A stretch of DNA of 64,000 bases from Streptomyces sp. NBC_01463 (GTDB taxonomy: Bacteria; Actinomycetota; Actinomycetes; Streptomycetales; Streptomycetaceae), in the NCBI GenBank assembly GCA_036227345.1, contig CP109468.1, forward strand, positions 3,162,001 to 3,226,000, in the 5' to 3' direction. This document shows positions 1 through 11,070 of this stretch, piece after piece. The position numbers and the translations under genes were made by a program. Each line of letters opens with the position of its first letter. Positions within the stretch are counted from its first letter, which is position 1. The notes beneath the pieces are model-generated. The model saw nothing but the letters and a program-made list of their open reading frames with translations. It made no database searches and was not told the origin of the DNA.

Positions 1-687
1 GATCTCGGTGGTGACCTGGGCGTCGTCCACCACACCCGGCACGTCGTCGATCGCCGCGATGCCCGGGAAGACGTCCGGCGCGGTGGCCCGCAGCCGGGCG
101 AAGGCGTCCTCGGCGACCGGGCGCGGCACCCGGTTCCAGTAGATCTTGGCGATGGTGTGCGGGGCGCCGGAGCCGGGGCGGAAGGCCGGGTCGGCGGCCA
201 GCCGGGCGGCGCGCGTCGCGACCCGGTGCGCCTGGATGTGGTCGGGGTGTCCGTATCCCCCGTCGGGGTCGTACGTCACCAGGACCTGGGGGCGCACCTC
301 GCGGATCACCTCCACGAGGTACCCGGCGGCCTCGTCGACGTCCGCGGACCAGAAGGCGCCGGGGCGGCGGTTCTGCTCCGTGTCCATCATTCCGGAGTCG
401 CGGTACCGGCCGGCGCCGCCGAGGAAGCGGTGGTCGGTGACCCCCAGCTCCTTCATCGCCGCGGTGAGTTCGCCCCGGCGGTGGGGGCCCAGGGAGTCGT
501 CCCGGTCCGCGGCGAGGTGCGCGAGCCCGGGCGGGATGACCTCACCCTCCTCGCCGAGCGTGCAGGTCACGAGGGTGACCAGGGCGCCGTCGGCCGCGTA
601 CCTGGCCATGGTGGCGCCATTGTTGATCGACTCGTCGTCGGGGTGCGCGTGCACCAGGAGCAGACGCCGGGCGGGAAGGTCCGTCAT
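1..687 (-). CDS. mshB: MshB, GlcNAc-Ins deacetylase of mycothiol synthesis (3' end outside window)
   Basis: Zinc-dependent deacetylase that converts GlcNAc-Ins to GlcN-Ins in mycothiol biosynthesis, in the cytoplasm. The minus strand reads without a stop from an ATG at 687 to the window edge (229 codons). The N-terminus carries the LmbE/PIG-L signature AHPDDE at residues 14-19, so His15 and Asp18 are the expected zinc ligands. The segment [11 protein letters not shown], with His147 and His150, supplies the third ligand and completes the family pattern. The family is about 290-300 aa, so roughly the last 65 residues lie beyond position 1. A small membrane-protein gene lies just upstream on the same strand. 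Confidence 0.93.
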   Translation of the reverse strand, partial: MTDLPARRLLLVHAHPDDESINNGATMARYAADGALVTLVTCTLGEEGEVIPPGLAHLAADRDDSLGPHRRGELTAAMKELGVTDHRFLGGAGRYRDSGMMDTEQNRRPGAFWSADVDEAAGYLVEVIREVRPQVLVTYDPDGGYGHPDHIQAHRVATRAARLAADPAFRPGSGAPHTIAKIYWNRVPRPVAEDAFARLRATAPDVFPGIAAIDDVPGVVDDAQVTTEI

Positions 688-750
688 GGGGACCACCCTA
701 CGAGCCGACGGCCCCCCGGACCGACGGCGGCCACCCGCCGGGCGACGGCG

Positions 751-945
751 TCAGAACTTGATGCCCCCGATCATCCCCGCCACGTTCGTGGTCAGCTCGG
801 AGATGGTGGGCGCGATGGACGAACTGGCGAGATAGAAACCGAGCAGCGCGCAGACGACCGCGTGTCCCCCCTTCAGTCCGGACTTCCGGATCAGCAGGAA
901 GACGATGATCGCCAGCAGCACCACCGCCGAAATCGAGAGCGCCAC
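751..945 (-). CDS. small two-helix membrane protein
   Basis: A 64-aa protein of unknown function, not assigned to a family. Two hydrophobic stretches are visible, about residues 3-19 and 28-46, separated by a short basic loop (RKSGLKGG), so it is probably a hairpin integral membrane protein. It lies 63 nt upstream of mshB on the same strand and may be co-transcribed with it. On the minus strand the start is preceded by GGAGGTGAACC, a good ribosome site. The ordinary Streptomyces codon use and clear ribosome site argue that it is real despite its size. Confidence 0.75.
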   Translation of the reverse strand: MALSISAVVLLAIIVFLLIRKSGLKGGHAVVCALLGFYLASSSIAPTISELTTNVAGMIGGIKF

Positions 946-1109
946 GACGGTTCACCTCCATCTGTACGGTCGGGACGGGCAGCACGCATGGAGCCAGCAG
1001 GTTCTTACCCACCGAGCGCTACGGATCATAACTATCCGTGGCAACGCATTGATCGGGGCACAGCAGCACGAGGGGCGCACGGGCCGGGCCCGGCCGATAG
1101 GTTCGCCCC

Positions 1110-3236
1110 ATGACTTCGCCAGAGATCACGTTCCCGCTGCAGTTGGCCCGGACCATGCGATTCACCCTCGGTGCACCGCGCGCGTTCACGGTTTCACCCG
1201 ACGGTGAGCGGGTGGTCTTCCTGCGTTCGGGGTCGGGCACCGACCGTTCGAACCGGCTCTGGGTGCTGGACCTGAGCGACGGTGCGGCCCCGCAGGAGCG
1301 GGTCGTGGCCGATCCGGCGGCGCTGCTGGGCGGTTCGGCGGAGCGGCTCTCGGTCCAGGAGCGGGCCCGCCGCGAGCGGAGCCGCGAGGGGTCGTCGGGG
1401 ATCATCGGCTACGCGGTGGACTCGGCCGCCGAGCTGGCCGCGTTCGCCCTCTCGGGGAAGGTGTACGTCGCGGACCTGCGGGCCGGGACGGCGCGCGCCC
1501 TGCCCGTGCCGGGCCCGGTGATCGACCCGCGCCCCTCCCCCGACGGACGACACGTCGCATACGTGTCCAAGGGCGCGCTGCGCGTCGTGGGCTCCGGCGG
1601 CGACGAGGACAGGGCGCTCGCGGAGCCGGAGGACCCGCATGTCTCCTACGGTCTCGCGGAGTTCATCGCGGCCGAGGAGATGACGCGCCCGCGCGGCTTC
1701 TGGTGGTCGCCGGAGTCGGACCGGCTGCTGGTGGCCCGGGTCGACGACAGCCCGGTGCGGCGGTGGTGGATCGCCGACCCCGCGCACCCGGACCGCAAGC
1801 CCGCCGAGGTCGCGTACCCGGCGGCCGGTACGCCCAACGCCGAGGTGCGGCTGTTCGTCGTGGGGCTGTCCGGGGAGCGTACCGAAGTGGAGTGGGACCG
1901 GGCCCGGTTCCCCTATCTGGCCCGGGTGCACTGGTCGTCGGACGGGGCGCCGCTGCTGCTCGTGCAGGCCCGTGACCAGCAGAGTCAGCTGCACCTCGCG
2001 GTGGACCCGGAGACCGGGGCGACCCGGACGGTGCACGCGGACGAGGACCCGGTGTGGCTGGAGCTGTTCCCCGGAGTGCCCGCGTGGGCGCCGGACGGCC
2101 GGCTGGTGCGGATCGCGGACGAGGGCGGGGCGCGGGTCCTGGCGGTCGGCGACCGGCCGCTGACCGGGGCGCAGTTGCAGATCCGGACGGTGCTGGACAT
2201 CGGGGAGTCCGACATCCTGGTGACGGCGACGGCCGGCGAGCGGGCGGCCGGGCCGGAGATCGGCGAGACCCATGTGTACCGGGTCAACGAGCTGGGCACC
2301 GAGCGGGTCTCGGAGGGCGCGGGCGTGCACACCGCGGTCCGGTCCGGCGGGGTGACGGTGCTGGTCTCCACCGCGCTCGACCTGCCCGGATCGACGGCGC
2401 GGGTGTTCCGCGACGGCAAGCAGATCGCCACCGTCGCCGACCACGCGGAGCGGCCGGTCCTGTCCGCACGGCCGCGGCTGACCGAAGGGGGCGCACGGCG
2501 GATTCCGTGCGCCGTGATGCTCCCCACCGGCTACCAGGAATCGGACGGTCCGCTTCCGGTCCTGATGGATCCGTACGGCGGGCCGCACGGCCGCCGGGTC
2601 CTCGCCGCCCACAACCCGTATCTCACCTCGCAGTGGTTCGCGGACCAGGGGTTCGCCGTGATCGTCGCGGACGGCCGCGGCACCCCCGGCCGCTCGCCCG
2701 GCTGGGAGAAGGCCGTCAAGCACGACCTCACGCTCACCCTCGACGACCAGGTCGACGCCCTGCACGCGCTGGCGGAGCGGTTCCCGCTGGATCTGGACCG
2801 GGTGGGCATCCGGGGCTGGTCGTTCGGCGGCTTCCTGGCCGGCATGGCGGTGCTGCGGCGGCCCGACGTCTTCCACGCGGCGGTCGTGGGCGCCCCCGTG
2901 ACCGATCAGCGGCTCTACGACACCCACTACACCGAGCGCTACCTCGGCGACCCGACGGCGCAGCCCGAGGTGTACGCGTACAACTCGCTGCTCACCGACG
3001 AGGGACTGTCGCACGCCGCCGAGCAGGTGCGGCCGATGATGATCGTCCACGGGCTGGCGGACGACAACGTGGTGGTCGCGCACACCCTGCGGCTGTCCTC
3101 GGCGCTGCTGGCGGCGGGCCGTCCCCACGAGGTGCTGCCGCTCAGCGGGGTGACCCACATGACCCCGCAGGAGAAGGTCGCGGAGAATCTGCTGCTGCTC
3201 CAGGTGGACTTCCTGAAGCGGTCGCTGGGGTTCTGA
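1110..3236 (+). CDS. S9 family prolyl peptidase, DPP-IV-like
   Basis: A 708-aa serine peptidase of the prolyl oligopeptidase family, with an N-terminal beta-propeller (about residues 30-450) and a C-terminal alpha/beta hydrolase domain. The catalytic serine is Ser571 in GWSFGG, the aspartate is Asp651 in HGLADDNV, and the histidine is His683 in GVTHM. A double glutamate (Glu189-Glu190, AAEEMTR) lies in the propeller; in DPP-IV such a pair binds the free N-terminus of the substrate, so dipeptidyl peptidase activity is likelier than endopeptidase activity. No signal peptide is visible, so it is probably cytoplasmic. It sits next to peptide importers, which fits a role in trimming imported peptides. 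It converges with the next gene with a 7-nt gap. Confidence 0.9.
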   Translation: MTSPEITFPLQLARTMRFTLGAPRAFTVSPDGERVVFLRSGSGTDRSNRLWVLDLSDGAAPQERVVADPAALLGGSAERLSVQERARRERSREGSSGIIGYAVDSAAELAAFALSGKVYVADLRAGTARALPVPGPVIDPRPSPDGRHVAYVSKGALRVVGSGGDEDRALAEPEDPHVSYGLAEFIAAEEMTRPRGFWWSPESDRLLVARVDDSPVRRWWIADPAHPDRKPAEVAYPAAGTPNAEVRLFVVGLSGERTEVEWDRARFPYLARVHWSSDGAPLLLVQARDQQSQLHLAVDPETGATRTVHADEDPVWLELFPGVPAWAPDGRLVRIADEGGARVLAVGDRPLTGAQLQIRTVLDIGESDILVTATAGERAAGPEIGETHVYRVNELGTERVSEGAGVHTAVRSGGVTVLVSTALDLPGSTARVFRDGKQIATVADHAERPVLSARPRLTEGGARRIPCAVMLPTGYQESDGPLPVLMDPYGGPHGRRVLAAHNPYLTSQWFADQGFAVIVADGRGTPGRSPGWEKAVKHDLTLTLDDQVDALHALAERFPLDLDRVGIRGWSFGGFLAGMAVLRRPDVFHAAVVGAPVTDQRLYDTHYTERYLGDPTAQPEVYAYNSLLTDEGLSHAAEQVRPMMIVHGLADDNVVVAHTLRLSSALLAAGRPHEVLPLSGVTHMTPQEKVAENLLLLQVDFLKRSLGF

Positions 3237-3243
3237 GGTCCGG

Positions 3244-4362
3244 CTACCAGCCGGGCGGCGGCTGCGAGGGCGGCGGGGGCGGACCGAAACCGCCGCCGCC
3301 CTGCGGGTATCCGTACCCCGGGGTGGGCGGCTGCTGCCCCTGGTACGGGTTGTCGCCCGGCCCGGCGTACGGCGGTGCGCCGTAGCCGACGGGCCCGTAC
3401 CCGGTGGGCCCGTAGCCCGGCCCCGGTCCGTACGGGCCGGGGACGTCGGCGAGCCCCCTGGGCGCCAGCGCCATCAGCACGACCAGCGCGGCGATCACCT
3501 CGAAGACCCAGCTCACCACGGTCAGCTGGGTCTCCGTGCGCATCGAGCCGAAGTGTTCGAAGAGGTCGTAGTGCACGGCCCGGACGACACCGAGCACCCC
3601 GCCGGACAGCAGCAGGCCCGCGGCCACCAGGCCGAACGGCCGTGCGTGCACGGCGTGGAAGAGCGCGCTCGCCGCGGCGAACAGCGCGAGGAGCGCCACC
3701 ACGGCGGTCCCCCAGCCGGGCGGCGGATCGGTCAGCCCCTGGGTGACACGGTCCCCGCCCACGTACCAGTCGGGGAAGATCTCCGGAATCTTCACCAGCT
3801 GCCGGATCTCCCACGCGATCAGCACCGCTCCGGCCGCGCCCAGCATCAGGAACGCGGTGACGGAGGCGCCCTGCCCGGGCCGGGAGGGCAGCTGCTCGTA
3901 GGAGTCGGCCGGCGGACGGCGGCCCGCCCCGGCGGTGATGACCAGCGCGACCCCGGCGGCCAGAGCCACGAACGCGCCGATCAGCGCCTTGGAACGCAGG
4001 TCGTCCGAGAACGACACCTCCATCCGGCGGCTGCCGATGTTCCAGACCCCGGGCAGCCGCACGGCGAGCGTGGTGACCCCGGTGGCGACGAGCACGGTGG
4101 CGGCGACCGAGGAGCGCAGCGCGGCGACGGCCGCGACCACGTACACCACGAGGAGGACGACATCGAGGGGCGATGTGGCGGGAGCCGCCTTCGGCCGGGC
4201 TTCGTACCAGCCGGCCCAGTAGCGCAGCAGCTGCTCGGCGTCCACCGCCCTGACGTCCCGTACGAGCCAGCTCGCGACGATCACGGCGAGCACCGCGCAG
4301 AGAGCGGCGCCGGTCACTCTTGCCCCACGGGTGAGTATCACCCCAGCGATACTCCACCGCAC
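3244..4362 (-). CDS. multi-pass membrane protein with Pro/Gly/Tyr-rich C-terminal tail
   Basis: A membrane protein of unknown function. I chose the GTG at 4362 (372 aa) because GGGAGG lies 4 nt upstream and the product then begins with an N-terminal transmembrane helix. The longer frame from the GTG at 4455 (403 aa) has no visible ribosome site. Several hydrophobic segments alternate with short loops. The last ~70 residues are a disordered tail rich in Gly, Pro and Tyr (repeated PGYGP/GYGPVGYG-type units), as in many actinobacterial envelope proteins. It is convergent with the S9 peptidase and followed upstream by the cluster 1 ATPase on the same strand. A short inverted repeat, GTCCG-N5-CGGAC at 4481-4495, lies in the upstream gap. 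Confidence 0.75.
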   Translation of the reverse strand: MRWSIAGVILTRGARVTGAALCAVLAVIVASWLVRDVRAVDAEQLLRYWAGWYEARPKAAPATSPLDVVLLVVYVVAAVAALRSSVAATVLVATGVTTLAVRLPGVWNIGSRRMEVSFSDDLRSKALIGAFVALAAGVALVITAGAGRRPPADSYEQLPSRPGQGASVTAFLMLGAAGAVLIAWEIRQLVKIPEIFPDWYVGGDRVTQGLTDPPPGWGTAVVALLALFAAASALFHAVHARPFGLVAAGLLLSGGVLGVVRAVHYDLFEHFGSMRTETQLTVVSWVFEVIAALVVLMALAPRGLADVPGPYGPGPGYGPTGYGPVGYGAPPYAGPGDNPYQGQQPPTPGYGYPQGGGGFGPPPPPSQPPPGW

Positions 4363-4480
4363 CCGGCCTCCCGACAAGAGGGCCGTCGGCACGGTCCCGA
4401 CGGGCGACCGGCCGGGGAGACGTGAGTCCCTCCGGCCGGTCCACGGCACCCGCACGGCCGTACGCTGTCCATGCTGACGG

Positions 4481-4495
4481 GTCCGTATATCGGAC
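4481..4495. promoter_or_regulatory. short inverted repeat GTCCGtatatCGGAC
   Basis: Perfect 5-bp arms around an AT-rich TATAT centre in the gap between the cluster 1 operon end and the membrane-protein gene. It could be an operator or only a minor hairpin; no partner regulator is apparent. Confidence 0.3.
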
Positions 4496-4536
4496 GTGAG
4501 ACGCCCGAGTTGCCCGCGCGTTAACGGACGGCCGGG

Positions 4537-5950
<1,414 letters not shown>

Positions 5951-5961
<11 letters not shown>

Positions 5962-6928
5962 CGAGCGTCTCCTTCCAGAAGTAGCAGGCGCTCTGACGGT
6001 GTTCGGCCACGTCGAACAGCGGCGGTACGTCCCCGCGGCAGACGTCCTGGGCCATCGGGCAGCGCGGGTTGAAGGCGCAGCCGGGCGGGATGTGCAGCAG
6101 GTTGGGCGGCAGGCCCTTGATCGCGTACAGCTCCTGGCCCTTCTGGTCCAGGCGCGGGATCGAGCGGAGCAGGCCCTTGGTGTACGGGTGCGCGGGCGCC
6201 TGGTAGATGTCGTGGACGGGTGAGGTCTCGACGATCCGGCCGGCGTACATCACGGCGATCTTGTCGGCGACGTCGGCGACGACGCCGAGGTCGTGGGTGA
6301 TCAGGATCAGGCCCATGTTGAGCTCGCGCTGGAGCTCGGCGAGCAGGTCCATGACCTGGGCCTGGACGGTGACGTCGAGGGCGGTGGTGGGTTCGTCCGC
6401 GATGATCAGCGAGGGCTCCAGGGCCAGCGCCATGGCGATCATGATGCGCTGACGCATGCCGCCGGAGAACTGGTGCGGGTAGTTGCCGACGCGCTCCTTG
6501 GCGGCCGGGATACGGACCCGGTCCATCAGCTCGACGGCCTTGGCCTTCGCGTCCTTGCGGGACATCCCGCGGTGCACGACGAACATCTCGCCGAGCTGCT
6601 CCCCCACGGTGAGCACGGGGTTGAGGGAGGAGAGGGCGTCCTGGAAGATCATGGCCATCTCCTGGCCGCGGATCTTCCGGCGTTCCTCCTTCTTGACCTT
6701 CAGCAGGTCCTGGCCCTTGAACAGGATCTCGCCGCCGCTGATCTTTCCCGGCGGCATGTCGAGGATGCCCATGATCGCCTGTGCGGTGACCGACTTGCCG
6801 GAGCCGGACTCGCCGAGCACGGCGAGCGTCTCGCCCTCGGCCACCGAGTAGTTGACCCCGTTGACGGCCTTGGCGACCCCGTCCCGGGTGTGGAACTCCA
6901 CGTGCAGATCGCGCACTTCGAGCAACAT
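5951..6928 (-). CDS. peptide ABC importer ATPase, DppD type (cluster 1)
   Basis: A 325-aa partner ATPase of the cluster 1 importer. The Walker A is GESGSGKS (39-46), the signature is FSGGMRQR, the Walker B is IIADEPTTALD, and the switch histidine lies in ITHDLG. The C-terminal oligopeptide-binding ABC extension has the conserved CAFNPRCPMAQDVC and SACYFW segments. The ATG is preceded by GAGGAG nine bases upstream. It is very similar to the DppD-type protein at 21139-22197; for example the stretch from LHVEFHTRDGVAKAVNGVNYS is the same in both. It starts 13 nt after the permease gene. Confidence 0.95.
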
Positions 6929-6941
6929 GGCAGCGGACTCC

Positions 6942-7916
6942 TCAGCGCAGCTTGGGGTCGAGGGCGTCGCGCACCGCGTCGCCGAGCATGATGAACGCGA
7001 GCACGGTGACCGCCAGCGCGCCGGCGGGCCAGAGGAGCATGTGCGGGGCGTTGCGGATGTACTGGGACGCGGCCGAGATGTCGATGCCCCAGGAGACGGC
7101 CGGCGGTTTCAGGCCGACGCCGAGGAACGACAGGGTCGCCTCCAGGGAGATGTACGTACCCAGGGCGATGGTCGCGACGACGATGACCGGGGCGATCGCG
7201 TTGGGCGCGATGTGGCGCAGCATCATCCGTCCGTTGGAGGCGCCGAGCGCCCGGGCCGCCTGGACGTAGTCGTTGTGCTTGGCGGTGATGACGGAGCCGC
7301 GGGCGATGCGGGCGATCTGCGGCCAGCCCAGCAGCACGATGAACCCGATCACCGGCCAGACGGTGGAGCTGGTCACCACGGAGAGGAAGACCAGACCGCC
7401 GAGGACGACCGGGATGCCGAAGAAGACGTCGGTGAGGCGGGAGAGGATCGCGTCCCACCAGCCGCCGAAGAAGCCGGCCAGGCCGCCCAGGACGGACCCG
7501 ATCAGGGAGACGCCGATGGTGGAGCAGATACCGACGGTGACGGAGTTGCGGGCGCCGTAGACGACGCGGGTGTAGACGTCGCAGCCCTGGCCGTCGTACC
7601 CGAAGGGGTGGCCGGGCTGGGAGCCCTGCTGGGCCTTGTCGAGGTCGCAGTCGAGCGGGTCGCCGGAGGCGATGAGCTGCGGCCAGATCGAGATGATCAC
7701 CAGGAACAGGATGATCAGCGCGGAGATGATGAAGACGGGGTTGCGGCGCAGGTCGCGCCAGGCGTCGGACCACAGGCTCTGCGGTTTGGCGCCGGGCCCC
7801 GTGCCCTCGGGTCCGCCGGGGGTCTTTTCGAGGGAGTCCCCCTCGTCGAGTGCGAGGTCCATCGTTCCGCCGGCTCCGGCCGACGAGATCGCCTCGTTCG
7901 GTGTCTGCTCAGGCAT
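6942..7916 (-). CDS. peptide ABC importer permease, DppC type (cluster 1)
   Basis: A 324-aa inner-membrane permease. A hydrophilic N-terminal region of about 50 residues, usual for DppC/OppC, is followed by an OppC_N-type first helix (FIISALIILFLVIISIWP). The BPD_transp_1 domain then has the EAA-type coupling loop AARALGASNGRMMLRHIAPNA (given here only as the loop name and position, about residues 205-225). It ends in ALDPKLR, the usual DppC terminus. Its start overlaps the DppB-type stop by 8 nt, indicating translational coupling within an SBP-B-C-D-F operon. Confidence 0.94.
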   Translation of the reverse strand: MPEQTPNEAISSAGAGGTMDLALDEGDSLEKTPGGPEGTGPGAKPQSLWSDAWRDLRRNPVFIISALIILFLVIISIWPQLIASGDPLDCDLDKAQQGSQPGHPFGYDGQGCDVYTRVVYGARNSVTVGICSTIGVSLIGSVLGGLAGFFGGWWDAILSRLTDVFFGIPVVLGGLVFLSVVTSSTVWPVIGFIVLLGWPQIARIARGSVITAKHNDYVQAARALGASNGRMMLRHIAPNAIAPVIVVATIALGTYISLEATLSFLGVGLKPPAVSWGIDISAASQYIRNAPHMLLWPAGALAVTVLAFIMLGDAVRDALDPKLR

Positions 7917-8832
7917 AGCGGATCCTCGGGTCGAGTACGGCGTACAGCAGGTCGACGATCAGGTTCGCGGCCAGGAAGACGAGGACCAGCACGGTGACGA
8001 AGCCGACGACGGTCTGGGAGTTCTGGCGCAGGATGCCCTGGTAGAGCTGGTAGCCGACGCCGTGGATGTTGAAGATCCGCTCGGTGACGATCGCCCCGCC
8101 CATCAGGGCGCCCACGTCCGTACCGATGAAGGTGACGACGGGGATCAGCGAGTTGCGCAGCAGATGCCGGATGATCACGCGGCGCCTGGGCAGGCCCTTG
8201 GCGACGGCGGTACGCACGTAGTCCGCGCGGGCGTTCTCGGCGATCGAGGTCCTGGTGAGCCGGGTGACGTAGGCCAGCGACACGGAGGCGACCACGAGTC
8301 CGGGGATGAGGAGTTCGTTGAGCGGGGCCTCGCTGGAGACCGAGGGTTTGATGACGCCCCATTCCACGCCGAGCAGGAGCTGGAGCAGCAGACCGGTGAC
8401 GAAGGTCGGGATGGAGATGACGACCAGGGTCAGGATCAGCACGGTGGTGTCGATGGGGCGGCCGCGGCGCAGGCCGGTGACGACACCGAGGCTGATGCCG
8501 ATGACGATCTCGAAGACGATCGCGATGACGGTGAGCCGGATGGTGATGGGGAAGGCCGTCGCCATCAGCTCGGTGACCTTCTGCCCGTTGAACGCGGTGC
8601 CGAAGTCGCCGGTGAAGACATTGCCCATGTAGGTGAGGTACTGCTGCCAGACCGGCTTATCGAGGCCGAATTCCGAACGGAGTTGGGCGGCGGTCGCCGG
8701 ATCGCACTGGCGGTCGCCGCAGAGACCCGCGATGGGGTCACCCATCACGTTCACCATGAGGAAGATCAACAGCGTGGTGCCGAAGAAGACCGGAATCATC
8801 TGCAGCAGCCGCCGGATCACATAACGTCCCAT
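7909..8832 (-). CDS. peptide ABC importer permease, DppB type (cluster 1)
   Basis: A 307-aa permease with the classical DppB N-terminus MGRYVIRRLLQMIPVFFGTT, a large periplasm-side domain after helix 1, and the BPD_transp_1 domain with the coupling segment RTAVAKGLPRRRVIIRH. It terminates in LDPRIRYA, typical of the family. A GGAG lies 7 nt upstream of the ATG. It pairs with the DppC-type subunit to form the transmembrane channel. A hairpin separates it from the upstream binding-protein gene. Confidence 0.94.
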   Translation of the reverse strand: MGRYVIRRLLQMIPVFFGTTLLIFLMVNVMGDPIAGLCGDRQCDPATAAQLRSEFGLDKPVWQQYLTYMGNVFTGDFGTAFNGQKVTELMATAFPITIRLTVIAIVFEIVIGISLGVVTGLRRGRPIDTTVLILTLVVISIPTFVTGLLLQLLLGVEWGVIKPSVSSEAPLNELLIPGLVVASVSLAYVTRLTRTSIAENARADYVRTAVAKGLPRRRVIIRHLLRNSLIPVVTFIGTDVGALMGGAIVTERIFNIHGVGYQLYQGILRQNSQTVVGFVTVLVLVFLAANLIVDLLYAVLDPRIRYA

Positions 8833-8890
8833 GAAGGGCTCCGGGGGTCGCGGGGTGGCTGAGGTGTCATCGGGGGCCGGGGACGGGGAA

Positions 8891-8919
8891 GCCGGGTGAC
8901 CGATCGCGGGTCACCCGGC
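8891..8919 (-). terminator. intercistronic hairpin between binding-protein and permease genes (cluster 1)
   Basis: Perfect 11-bp arms GCCGGGTGACC and GGTCACCCGGC around a 7-nt loop in the 98-nt gap. Such hairpins usually stabilise the upstream mRNA or partly terminate, giving more binding protein than permease. Equivalent hairpins occur in clusters 2 and 3. Confidence 0.65.
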
Positions 8920-8930
8920 GGCCTCTCAGG

Positions 8931-10562
8931 TCACTTGACCTTGATCTGCTCGTAGACCGGGACGCTGAACTGGTTCAACGAGACGTTGGTGACGTTCTCC
9001 GAGTAGCCGGCGCTGCCGTTCTGGTACCAGAGCGGGATGACGGGCATCTGCTGGACCATGACCTTCTCGGCGTCCTGGAAGGTGGAGACGGCCTTGGCCT
9101 TGTCCGACTCGGCGTTGGCCTTGTTGATGAGGCCGTCGAACTGCTTGTTGTTCCACTTGCCGTCGTTGGACGAGGCGTTGGAGTAGTAGACGGGCTGCAG
9201 GAAGTTCTGGATCAGCGGGTAGTCCATCTGCCAGCCCGCGCGCCAGGCGCCGTGCAGCTTCTGCTGGGAGACCTGGCTGCGGAAGTCGGCGAAGGTGCCG
9301 ACCGGGGCGCCCACGCACGCCTTGTTGTTGCCCATGACCTTGTTGATGCTGTTGCAGACGGCGTCGACCCACTCCTTGTGGGAGCCGGTGTCCGCGTTGT
9401 ACGAGATCTTGAGCTGCCCGCCGGGGATCCCGCCGCCGTCCTGGATCATCTTCTTGGCCTCGGCGGCGTTGTACGTGCACTCCTTGCCGCAGAGCCCCTT
9501 CTTGAAGCCGCCGTCGTCCCCGAGGACCGGGGAGGTCCAGTCGGAGGCCGGGGTACGGGTCTTCTGGAAGATCTGGTTGGTGATCTGGTCGCGGTTGATC
9601 GCCATGGAGAGGCCCTGGCGGACCTTGATGGCGCCGGGGGTGTTCCACTGCTTGTCGTAGAACGGGAACGCGAGGGTCTGGATGATGCCGGCCGGGGTGT
9701 TGATGTAACGGTCGCCCAGGTCCGCCTTGACGTTCTTGAGCTGGGAGGCGGGCACGTCGTCGACGAGGTCGAGGTTGCCGGCCGTCAGGTCGGTGTAGGC
9801 GGTGTTGTTGTCGGTGTAGACCTTGAGGTCGATCCCGCCGTTCTGCGCCTTGTCGTCACCGGGGTAGTCGTCCCACTTGCGCAGGTTCATCGACGAGCCC
9901 TTGGCGTACTTGTCGATGGTGTACGGGCCGTTGCCGATCGGCTTGGAGACCCAGGACGCGTGGTCGGTGAAGAAGACCTTGGGCAGCGGCGCGAAGGCGG
10001 GGTATCCGAGGGTGTCGGGCCACAGCGAGAACTTCTGCGTCAGCTTGACCGTGAAGGTCTTGTCGTTCACGAGCTTGAGCCCGGAGAGCGTGGTCGCGCT
10101 CGCCGTGCCGGTCTCGGGGTGCACCTTGTCGTATCCGTCGATGTAACCGAAGAAGTAGGCGTTCTTCTGGTTGTTCTTCAGCAGGGCGCCGTAGTTCCAG
10201 GCGTCCACGAACGACTTGGCGGTGATCTTCTCGCCGTTGCTGAAGGTCCAGCCGTCCTTCACGGTGATCGTGAAGTTCTGGTTGTCCTTGGACTCGATCT
10301 TCTCGGCGAGCATGTTGGTCGCCTCGCCGGTCTTCGGGTCGTACTTCTTCAGCCCCCGGACGATCATGTCGAGGACCTTGCCGCCCTGCACCTCGTTGGT
10401 GTTGGCGGGCTCCAGCGGGTTCTGCGGGTCACCCCAGGAGGAACTCACGATCCCATCGGCGCCACCGCCGCCACCGCCGCTGTCCCCTCCACCGCAGGCC
10501 GTCGCCGCCAGGGCGACGGCCACCGCACATGCGGCCCACTTGACCGTTGTGGCTCCGCGCAT
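8931..10562 (-). CDS. peptide-binding lipoprotein, SBP family 5 (cluster 1)
   Basis: A 543-aa extracellular solute-binding protein of the DppA/OppA family (SBP_bac_5), anchored outside the membrane. The signal peptide ends in the lipobox LAATAC with Cys23 as the lipidated residue, followed by a Gly/Asp/Ser linker. The mature domain covers about residues 45-540 with the family's PQNPLEPANT and WTFSNGEKITAKSF segments. AGGAGG lies 7 nt before the ATG. First gene of the cluster 1 operon; it is clearly paralogous to the binding protein at 24254-25894, as the lipoprotein starts and domain layouts match. The peptide specificity cannot be read from the sequence. Confidence 0.95.
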   Translation of the reverse strand: MRGATTVKWAACAVAVALAATACGGGDSGGGGGGADGIVSSSWGDPQNPLEPANTNEVQGGKVLDMIVRGLKKYDPKTGEATNMLAEKIESKDNQNFTITVKDGWTFSNGEKITAKSFVDAWNYGALLKNNQKNAYFFGYIDGYDKVHPETGTASATTLSGLKLVNDKTFTVKLTQKFSLWPDTLGYPAFAPLPKVFFTDHASWVSKPIGNGPYTIDKYAKGSSMNLRKWDDYPGDDKAQNGGIDLKVYTDNNTAYTDLTAGNLDLVDDVPASQLKNVKADLGDRYINTPAGIIQTLAFPFYDKQWNTPGAIKVRQGLSMAINRDQITNQIFQKTRTPASDWTSPVLGDDGGFKKGLCGKECTYNAAEAKKMIQDGGGIPGGQLKISYNADTGSHKEWVDAVCNSINKVMGNNKACVGAPVGTFADFRSQVSQQKLHGAWRAGWQMDYPLIQNFLQPVYYSNASSNDGKWNNKQFDGLINKANAESDKAKAVSTFQDAEKVMVQQMPVIPLWYQNGSAGYSENVTNVSLNQFSVPVYEQIKVK

Positions 10563-11070
10563 GGACTGCCTCCTCGTAGTGCTCCGTCTTACGTGAAGTC
10601 AAATATCACCGCATACAGAGCCTTGTGCACATTTACTCCCGCCATTCGGGCGCGGCGGAGGGCCGGGAGGACGGCCCCCGAGCCGCCGTCCGAGTCGATT
10701 TCTGACGCGGACACGACACATCGCAACGTCACCCGACCGGGCCTGACAGGCGGCGAAGCAATAACGGCGGAACAACGAACGCGCATCGACCTCGCACCGA
10801 CTCATCCGGATGTACGAATTCCGAGACAGTCGCGCCCGGATATCGGACTCAATGCCGGAATGCGGAGAGTTTGCGGGGAAATTGGATTTACTGGAGGTAA
10901 ATCAAAGGTAAAGACATGACCATGTCATAGTCATGTTTGGGTCAAGCTCCCAAAGAGCACCTCAAGGCGGCCCGACATTCATTGACCCTGCATGAATTGC
11001 GTTGAAAAAGTCCGGGGTAGCCCGTAGGTGTGCCCTGCGGAGTCCTTCGACCCTCCGGGCCAGGAGCACC
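10563..11070. other. divergent intergenic region between importer clusters 1 and 2
   Basis: About 508 nt without a convincing gene. It is relatively AT-rich near 10840-11010 and must hold both the cluster 1 and bldK-type promoters. The most striking element is the inverted-repeat group at 10914-10936. No promoter could be assigned with confidence. Confidence 0.6.
10914..10936. promoter_or_regulatory. nested inverted repeats with TGAC/GTCA half-sites, candidate operator
   Basis: ACATGAC and GTCATGT form perfect 7-bp arms with a 9-nt spacer, and inside them ATGAC-cat-GTCAT forms a second palindrome. Three related half-sites in 23 bp, about 135 nt upstream of the bldK-type operon start, suggest binding of a dimeric regulator. 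Confidence 0.45.
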
